Shown here piece by piece: positions 4,586-10,136 of a DNA stretch of 10,136 nt. The stretch is taken from positions 1 through 10,136 of the forward strand of contig JAPLUJ010000080.1 of NCBI GenBank assembly GCA_026397695.1. The letters run 5' to 3'. The stretch comes from Verrucomicrobiota bacterium. Lineage in GTDB: Bacteria > Verrucomicrobiota > Verrucomicrobiia > Verrucomicrobiales > Akkermansiaceae. The position numbers and the translations under genes were made by a program. A model generated the notes under the pieces. The model searched no databases, had not been told where the DNA came from, and saw only the letters and a list, made by a program, of their open reading frames with translations. Positions within the stretch are counted from its first letter, which is position 1, and every line of letters begins with the position of its first letter.

Positions 4586-6800
4586 CGCGATTACCAACGA
4601 AGACGAAATCGCGGCTCAGTTGAAGAAGCGATTAGCAGAAGATGTTGCATGGAAATCAAACATTGAAGACCTCTTACGTATATACGGGAATCAAAACCAA
4701 GCTGATATTACTGCTTTGGATCGTGATAAAATATGGAAACTGTGGACAGCAAGCAAATTTGCAGAGACAGGAAGCCACAGTTTGCCCACTCCGACTGAAA
4801 CGCAGTGGAACGGCCTCCGCGAAATGACGCGCTTGCTCTGTGATCGAACAAGGTCTCCTGGTGAAAGATTTATTGAAGCCAAAAAAGCCTGCGAAAAAAC
4901 TTTCACGACAGATCATGTGCAACTGCCAGTGATTCTTAGGACGCTTCTGATTTTAGAGCGTGGACGTTTCGGGACAGTAGCAACTAAAAAGCATACAAAC
5001 CTGCTCCTAAAGTGGTGCGGGAGTCCTGAGCTGGATTATAGTGCGTCCGACTCAATCACAAGCGCATTAGAGAGTGTTAGCAAATTGATCGAAAACTGGG
5101 CCATAAAAGTTGGAGTATCAGAAATCAGCGACACTGCGCGTCTTCCTTGGTATCTATGTGAAATTCTAGGTTCATCCAATCCTAAATCCGTGGCTGGCGT
5201 ACCGTCAACTCTCGATCAACTTTGGTCAAAGGCAGAATCCCTCATCAACAGTAGTGGCTTCATGTCTCAGAAAAGTCTCGTCGGACGTTTTCTCGCAGCT
5301 CTCGCGGCTAAGCCCTTCGTAATTCTCACTGGCAACTCCGGCACGGGTAAGACACAACTCGCAAAATTGATTGCGGATTGGCTTTCTTCTTCCGGAACGA
5401 CGGGACATTCTGACCCATTCAGCAAAGGGGTTGTGATTGAGTCTGACCGGATCAAATATTACGTCATGAATTCGGACAACCACTCAGTTGAGTTCTGGAA
5501 CAACGAGCAAGAGGACGAAGCAATCAAAGTTTCTTTACCTCATGAAATGATTGACGAGTGGGCGGATGTGATCCGTTCCCGGCACTTTACTCAAGAAACA
5601 CCGGCGCGAGCTATCCGCGAAGCGGTTGTGCCGCATAGTAGGTTTAGCAGCCAATTGCATTCCTTCGAAACTCATCTAAAAGCAGCGGCACTTGCTCTGC
5701 TAAATGCTCAAACCACCGAAGTAGTCGGACGATTTACCTCTTCTTCAGGCTATGCTTTGGTTCCTGTTGGCGCAGACTGGACCGATAATCGCAATGTCGT
5801 TGGGTTCGTGAACCACCTGCGCAAGGATGCCCTGGGGATGCCGATATATCAGCCCACGCCCGTACTCGAACTGCTCGTCCGCGCCACGGCTGACCCAAGC
5901 CATCCATACTTCTTGATTCTTGATGAGATGAATCTTTCTCACGTCGAGCGTTACTTTTCGGATATTCTTAGTGCTATGGAATCGAAGAAGAGCATCCCCT
6001 TGCATAATGAGGATCAGTCTTTGCGAACCCCTTCAGGCGATTTCATCAACAAAGAAATATCATTTCCTGATAACCTGTTTTTAATTGGCACCGTCAATGT
6101 GGACGAAACCACCTATATGTTTTCACCAAAGGTACTTGATCGTGCCAATGTCATCGAGTTCCATGTTGATGACAAGGATATTGAAAGATTCTTGGATGAT
6201 CCGCGGGAATTGACAGCGGCTCCGGCGGCTGGCGAGGCGACCGCAAAAGGATTTCTGCAGCTTGCGCTGGACGCGCGCAGTGGGAAACTTGCGCCGCTAT
6301 TAGGGCCTGAAAAGATAGAAATTAACAAGCATCTGATCAACCTGCTGGAAATCATGCAGCGCGGCCGCTTCGAATTCGCCTTCCGCACCGCCAACGAGGT
6401 GACACGCTACCTCCGGGTGTGTAAACATTTGGCTGAGGACAAGGTGGCTTGGGGCAATGGCGGGGCTTTGTCTGAAGACGAACTCGAGGCAGGGAAGAGG
6501 AATTGGCTGTCCGATCTGGACGACGAAATCCTGCAGAAGATCCTGCCACGTCTTCACGGCAGTCGGAACCGGCTGGGGTCGCTGCTCGGTGCCTTGGCCT
6601 GCTATCTGCACACAGGTGACCGGAAGGCGGCTGATGATTATTTTCCGGAAGAGGGTGCCGAACTGGCGGCCAAGTCGATCGGAGACACCGATTTCCGGGC
6701 AATGGGCAAAGCGGATGCGTTGTTCCCCCGGAGCTTCGGCAAAATCAGGATGATGTCGGAGATCCTGGTCGAAGAGCAGTTTGTGAGTTTCATTTGCTGA
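4566..6800 (+). CDS. McrB-like AAA+ NTPase of a modification-dependent restriction system
   Basis: 744 residues from ATG 4566. A longer frame from 4467 exists, but its first 33 residues are low-complexity read-through of the preceding ORF. No Shine-Dalgarno is visible. Residues 1-230 are a helical region with no recognised fold, the position of the DNA-recognition domain in McrB proteins. The AAA+ motor has Walker A GNSGTGKT (256-263) and Walker B FLILDEMN with D453-E454. An NVDE motif at 511-514 sits where E. coli McrB has its NTAD guanine-recognition motif, and R526 in VLDRA is a candidate arginine finger. McrB proteins form hexamers that hydrolyse GTP and activate a partner nuclease. Here the partner starts three bases after the stop. 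The 5' part is visibly AT-richer than the 3' part, suggesting domain replacement. Family call is confident; substrate and GTP versus ATP use are not shown. Confidence 0.88.
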   Translation: MKPGNNNAITNEDEIAAQLKKRLAEDVAWKSNIEDLLRIYGNQNQADITALDRDKIWKLWTASKFAETGSHSLPTPTETQWNGLREMTRLLCDRTRSPGERFIEAKKACEKTFTTDHVQLPVILRTLLILERGRFGTVATKKHTNLLLKWCGSPELDYSASDSITSALESVSKLIENWAIKVGVSEISDTARLPWYLCEILGSSNPKSVAGVPSTLDQLWSKAESLINSSGFMSQKSLVGRFLAALAAKPFVILTGNSGTGKTQLAKLIADWLSSSGTTGHSDPFSKGVVIESDRIKYYVMNSDNHSVEFWNNEQEDEAIKVSLPHEMIDEWADVIRSRHFTQETPARAIREAVVPHSRFSSQLHSFETHLKAAALALLNAQTTEVVGRFTSSSGYALVPVGADWTDNRNVVGFVNHLRKDALGMPIYQPTPVLELLVRATADPSHPYFLILDEMNLSHVERYFSDILSAMESKKSIPLHNEDQSLRTPSGDFINKEISFPDNLFLIGTVNVDETTYMFSPKVLDRANVIEFHVDDKDIERFLDDPRELTAAPAAGEATAKGFLQLALDARSGKLAPLLGPEKIEINKHLINLLEIMQRGRFEFAFRTANEVTRYLRVCKHLAEDKVAWGNGGALSEDELEAGKRNWLSDLDDEILQKILPRLHGSRNRLGSLLGALACYLHTGDRKAADDYFPEEGAELAAKSIGDTDFRAMGKADALFPRSFGKIRMMSEILVEEQFVSFIC

Positions 6801-6803
6801 AGC

Positions 6804-9200
6804 ATGCCTGCGGCTGGTTCATACGATGCGGTTTCCTTGCCTCTCCGGGGCGGATGGCGGATTGAGTGGCGGCGGAAGGGGTGCACCGCAGAGTGTGGGG
6901 AGGCCACCGGTTTGCCGGTCGGATGGCGCGGCGTTGATGCTGATGGCGGGCCGATCCGTGTGGCGCGGGGACCAAGGGGAGGATTGGTCCGCCTGAATGA
7001 GACCACTTCGTTCCGGCTATCGGTGGAACACCAGCATGGTGTGGTGCCGCATGTGGAGTTGAGAGTTCCGGATGCCGTTTTCACCCGCACATCCCGTGAC
7101 CGGGAAGCACCGTCCGGTGATTTTCTGGCGGTGAACTATCTGGGAATGGTGGGCATTGTGGTGATCCGCGGTGGAGTTGAGGAACGGATGGCAGTGGAGG
7201 TGGTGTCAGCCAAGTTTTCCTCAGCAGAGGATTTCCGCCGGATGACGTCAGACATTGCGACGGAGTGCCAACAGCTCCTTCTCGCATGGAATATGCCGGC
7301 GAGGTTACCCTTCGAAAAGGATCCCGCCCGGCACAAACGCTTGCTGTTGGAGCAGTTTCTGTTTGTCCAACAAGAACTCGGGAGCGGCAGGTTGGAGCGT
7401 TGGATCGAGAGCGTCCGAATGAGGCCTCACGAGGAATTGCAAAGCGAATCCTCATGGAAGCAGGCTGACCTGGCACGAAGTACGGACCATCTGCGGCAAC
7501 CGCTTGCATTCGGGAGGAATTGGCGGAACAACGGTGGATTTTCCCGGCCGGGTGAAGTTCTTGAGGTCCGGAAACGTCCGACGATCAATACGCCACCCAA
7601 CCAGTTCCTCAAGCATGCGCTGAGCGGCTTTGCAGTGCTTTGCCGTGACGTGGTGCGCAGTTTTTCCGATGCGAAGGTCGCGGTCGGAGCGGACGGTCCT
7701 GCGGTGCGCGAAGCATTGTCCCTGCTTTCCCGCCTTGAGGGGCTCCTGGGTTCAGGTTTTTTCCGTGAAATCGGCGAGGCCAAGCGCATCCCGATAGAGA
7801 ACCAAACCCTGCAAAAGCGTGAGGGGTATCGCGACATCCTGCGTGTCTGGTTGCTTGCCGGGCAAGCTGCGCGTCTGAATTGGGAGGGTCGCAGCGACGT
7901 GTTTGATGCAACAGTGCGCAATGTGGCGGCACTCTATGAGTATTGGCTGTTCTTTGTTTGGAGGAAGATCATCGCGGGATTGCCTAGTGTGAAGGAAGTC
8001 GCCCTCGAAGACACGCCGATTGGGGATGTATTGCCGGCTTTTTGCGAGCGCAACGGCCTGCTCGAAATCCGCTTGAAGCGGGGAACGGGCAGTCTTGTTG
8101 CATTTGAGCATGTAGCGGACGGAATAAATGGATTGCGGATTCATTTTTGCTTTGACCGGACCTATTCGCCGACACGCGACGTGCTGGCGGGTGGTGCTTA
8201 CAGCAAGTTCTTTCGTCCGGATTTTTCACTGGTGATCTTTCCCATGGAGTTTGCCGATGGGCGGACTTGGGATGCGGCCGAGAAAGAGGCGGAACGCTCG
8301 GGCCGGATTGCCTACCTGCATTTCGATGCCAAGTACCGGGTGGATGGCATCCGTGAGCTTTTTCCTGCGGACGAGCCAGCAGTGCTTGATGAGGAAGAGG
8401 ATGGAAAGGCCACGAATACCTACCGCCGTGCCGACCTCTACAAGATGCACACCTACAATGACGCGATCCGGCGGACAGTGGGTTCGTATGTGCTCTATCC
8501 AGGGACTGGCGAAGCGCAGCAAACGTTCAACAAGTATCACGAATTGCTGCCTGGGTTGGGCGCATTTGCGGTGAGTCCTTCCGCGGTTTTGGAAGCAGGC
8601 AAGGTGCTCACAGTATTTCTCATGGAGGTTTTGCAATGCCAGCGCGACCGTTTCAGCCAATTGGCACGGATTGGCTACTGGACGCACGATACCATCAGCG
8701 AGACGCCCGCCGAGTACCATGTGAAGAATTCTTCCTATCATGGCCGTCCCCCGAAAGATACGAGTCTGATGCTCGGTTTCGTCAGGCCCGAAGAGGATCC
8801 TGAAGTCTATCAGTCAAACCGGGCGTTTTTTTGTCACGCGGTCGAGTGGCTGGACGGCAGCCTGCCGCCGGATGAGCGCACGCCCGGTGTGGCAACGAGG
8901 CTGGGTTTTGACCCCCTGCGTGCCGAGCTGCTGGGAGTCTATCAAGTCAAGGTCACCGCTCCCTGGCTGGCAAGGGTTCTGGAAGTTCGGATCGTCAGCG
9001 CATTCGAACGAGCACTGGAGTTGGGCAGGCCAATTGACTCCATGAGGGCTGCCTACTACTACCGCATACAGCTTGGAGACTTCCTTGATGAGCCGCGGCG
9101 GGATGTGGATCAGTTGATTAAATCGCGTGCCGGAAAGCCGTTCGCATGCACTCTAGCAGATCTGGCTCGATGTAAACCATGGATCAAGGGTCACCAATAA
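6804..9200 (+). CDS. McrC-like DUF2357 / PD-(D/E)XK nuclease partner
   Basis: 798 residues, starting three bases after the McrB-like stop, so translational coupling is likely. Residues about 65-330 are beta-rich then helical, typical of DUF2357, the domain of McrC-like and LlaJI-R2/YdjA-type proteins that docks on the AAA+ hexamer. A conserved YEYW is at 378-381. The nuclease (PDDEXK_7, formerly DUF524) follows, with FRPDFSL giving D473 and HFDAKYR giving D508 and K510, the metal-binding PD...DxK residues. ADLYKMHTYNDAIR from 543 and YVLYPG complete the family signature. All catalytic residues are present, so the protein should cut DNA. Residues about 654-798 form a C-terminal extension beginning SLMLGFVRPEED, not assigned with confidence. 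With no methyltransferase nearby, type IV-like restriction is the natural inference. Confidence 0.88.
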   Translation: MPAAGSYDAVSLPLRGGWRIEWRRKGCTAECGEATGLPVGWRGVDADGGPIRVARGPRGGLVRLNETTSFRLSVEHQHGVVPHVELRVPDAVFTRTSRDREAPSGDFLAVNYLGMVGIVVIRGGVEERMAVEVVSAKFSSAEDFRRMTSDIATECQQLLLAWNMPARLPFEKDPARHKRLLLEQFLFVQQELGSGRLERWIESVRMRPHEELQSESSWKQADLARSTDHLRQPLAFGRNWRNNGGFSRPGEVLEVRKRPTINTPPNQFLKHALSGFAVLCRDVVRSFSDAKVAVGADGPAVREALSLLSRLEGLLGSGFFREIGEAKRIPIENQTLQKREGYRDILRVWLLAGQAARLNWEGRSDVFDATVRNVAALYEYWLFFVWRKIIAGLPSVKEVALEDTPIGDVLPAFCERNGLLEIRLKRGTGSLVAFEHVADGINGLRIHFCFDRTYSPTRDVLAGGAYSKFFRPDFSLVIFPMEFADGRTWDAAEKEAERSGRIAYLHFDAKYRVDGIRELFPADEPAVLDEEEDGKATNTYRRADLYKMHTYNDAIRRTVGSYVLYPGTGEAQQTFNKYHELLPGLGAFAVSPSAVLEAGKVLTVFLMEVLQCQRDRFSQLARIGYWTHDTISETPAEYHVKNSSYHGRPPKDTSLMLGFVRPEEDPEVYQSNRAFFCHAVEWLDGSLPPDERTPGVATRLGFDPLRAELLGVYQVKVTAPWLARVLEVRIVSAFERALELGRPIDSMRAAYYYRIQLGDFLDEPRRDVDQLIKSRAGKPFACTLADLARCKPWIKGHQ

Positions 9201-9621
9201 TATTATGCGCAGTGCTTGCTATCGTTAGATCCCCAACAGGCTGGCTTAAGAGGGTAACCTTCAGTTCGGAGTAGGCGGTGCGCAATTCGGCGAGTAGCAG
9301 ATCATCGTAGTTATTGATTCGATCAGGATTACTGCAATGTGTCTCCATTTCGATAATCTTCGCGATCAATGCGGGTTTTCCTCTTTCGGCCCATTTTTTG
9401 GCGAGAACTGATTGGATGATACGCATGTTCACGCCGTTCTGGAGCCATTCTTCATTGTTTTGTTTCGTTCGACGCCGCGTTTCCTTGCGCCACCCAATCA
9501 GGCTTGCATAGGTACGTTGTATTTGGTCCAAGGTGTATTTTGACCAATCCGCTGTGGGTTGAAAAAATTCTCTCAATACGAGTTCGCCAATTGTGCGGTC
9601 GCAATTATTCTCCGGAATCAT
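9184..9621 (-). CDS. Hypothetical 145-residue protein, convergent with the nuclease gene
   Basis: The minus-strand frame opens at ATG 9619-9621 (MIPENNCDRTIGELVLREFF) and ends with TGA at 9184-9186. Its last 17 bases therefore overlap the end of the nuclease gene on the other strand. An in-frame TAA lies shortly upstream of the ATG, which fixes the start region. The protein is soluble and charged, with predicted helices such as IQRTYASLIGWRKETRRR and no signal peptide, membrane segment or known catalytic motif. Base composition is AT-richer than the nuclease gene, which suggests acquisition from elsewhere. Its position at the border of a restriction operon makes an accessory or defence-related role conceivable, but nothing in the sequence identifies one. 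Confidence 0.55.
   Translation of the reverse strand: MIPENNCDRTIGELVLREFFQPTADWSKYTLDQIQRTYASLIGWRKETRRRTKQNNEEWLQNGVNMRIIQSVLAKKWAERGKPALIAKIIEMETHCSNPDRINNYDDLLLAELRTAYSELKVTLLSQPVGDLTIASTAHNIIGDP
9197..9206. other. Palindrome ATAATATTAT at the convergent gene ends
   Basis: A perfect 10-base AT palindrome spans the stop codon of the nuclease gene and lies within the last codons of the opposing gene. It is too short and AT-rich for an intrinsic terminator stem. No GC-rich stem with a T-run was found here, so termination between the two convergent genes is not explained by a visible hairpin. Confidence 0.3.
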
Positions 9622-9794
9622 AATAATACCTGGTTTAGTGAACTCTTCTCTTCGAATCTCTATCTAGTTGGACAAATGGAATGTTGTCAAGGCCCAATAT
9701 GCGTTGTTGAACTCCGAAGGGATGCCAAAGGTTTACTTCAGGTCATCAGCGTCTAGGATTCCCGGCGAACGCGCATTCAACGTCAGACCTTTCA
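9622..9794. other. Intergenic stretch, possible coding remnant
   Basis: This 173-base gap separates the minus-strand unknown gene from the EcsC-like gene. A frame from TTG 9668 reads LDKWNVVKAQYALLNSEGMP and then KVYFRSS with plausible codons before dissolving. It could be the start of a lost gene, but nothing confirms it. The last 20 bases (TTCAACG at 9776, TCAGACC at 9783) resemble the repeat-like leaders seen before 2041 and 4024. The divergent promoters expected here could not be pinpointed. Confidence 0.3.
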
Positions 9795-10136
9795 ATGTCA
9801 AAACTCGAATCAAAACCCGACCCCGCCCCCGAATCATATGGAGCGCTTGCGCTGCCCGCGTCGCAGTCGTTTTTGCGCATGCTTGAGGATCTTGCCACAA
9901 GCATTCCACCTTCGGAGGAACCCTGGAGTGCCAAACCGGGACAGCGGGCCAGGGAGATCGTGCGTGGTGCCGGGTTGAAAGCCGGGGCGATGTCGGCCGG
10001 CTTGGCGCTTCCGCCGGGACCGCTGGGGCTGCTCACTGTCATTCCCGACCTGCTCAAAGTCTGGCAGATCCAGCAGCAGATGGTGGCCGATGTCGCGGCC
10101 TGCTTTGGCAAGTCCGCCCAATTGAGTCGCCAGATG
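9795..10136 (+). CDS. EcsC-family-like protein, 5' part only
   Basis: ATG at 9795 opens 114 codons that run off the window end. A polar N-terminus (MSKLESKPDPAPESYGALAL) is followed by a helix. Near residues 55-95 comes an Ala/Gly-rich amphipathic to hydrophobic stretch, AGLKAGAMSAGLALPPGPLG, then LLTVIPDLLKVWQIQQQMV and DVAACFGK. The pattern of a glycine-rich hydrophobic hairpin, 'PD' and then 'iQ.qmV.DiA..yGk' is characteristic of EcsC-family proteins, which are predicted to be membrane-associated. Some are found near ABC transporters, and their function is poorly defined. No Shine-Dalgarno is visible, and the start follows a TTCAACG/TCAGACC-type leader. It probably marks the edge of the defence region. 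The C-terminal half is unseen, so the call is moderate. Confidence 0.6.
   Translation, partial: MSKLESKPDPAPESYGALALPASQSFLRMLEDLATSIPPSEEPWSAKPGQRAREIVRGAGLKAGAMSAGLALPPGPLGLLTVIPDLLKVWQIQQQMVADVAACFGKSAQLSRQM

Noticed and set aside
838..9200. BREX locus suggested by the BrxR-like regulator
   Set aside because: No brxA, brxB, brxC, pglX, pglZ or brxL is present. The AAA+ gene has McrB-type motifs and its partner is a DUF2357 nuclease.

Overview
The window most resembles a chromosomal accessory region of a Verrucomicrobiota-type bacterium, possibly near Opitutales. That guess is an inference. It rests on moderately GC-rich coding with strong G/C third positions, a four-helix-bundle (S23/IVP-like) gene fragment, start codons without visible Shine-Dalgarno sites, and short-period pyrimidine-rich repeats directly upstream of several start codons. 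No rRNA, tRNA, CRISPR array or complete insertion sequence was seen.

Layout. Positions 1-830 are a gene graveyard on the minus strand. It holds an unidentified remnant with an in-frame stop, a fragment of a sugar-nucleotide epimerase carrying the SDR YxxxK region, and a frameshifted excisionase-type helix-turn-helix gene. An intact minus-strand WYL regulator of the BrxR/CapW type follows (838-1689). Positions 1735-2040 are non-coding, with a 30-nt tandem repeat, an inverted copy of its core, and an 8-nt-period leader. This leads into a von Willebrand A gene that has lost its middle (2041-2368). A decayed repeat and a possible tiny ORF come next, followed by an AlbA_2/RecG-like ATPase regulator broken by a frameshift (2588-3915). 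Its end overlaps a truncated four-helix-bundle gene. Two short unrecognised ORFs fill 4024-4585.

The core of the window is an intact two-gene operon at 4566-9200. The first gene is an McrB-like AAA+ NTPase with a divergent N-terminal half. The second, three bases downstream, is a DUF2357 plus PD-(D/E)XK nuclease protein of the McrC/LlaJI-R2 class. Together they look like a modification-dependent (type IV-like) restriction system, because no methyltransferase is visible. The WYL regulator could belong to the same island, but it lies 2.9 kb away in the opposite orientation and direct control is unproven.

A convergent unknown minus-strand gene (9184-9621) overlaps the nuclease stop. The window ends inside a plus-strand gene resembling EcsC-family membrane-associated proteins (9795 onward).

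The main pattern is a contrast. An intact restriction pair sits beside about 4 kb in which at least five genes are broken, several by internal deletions that leave conserved sequence on both sides.
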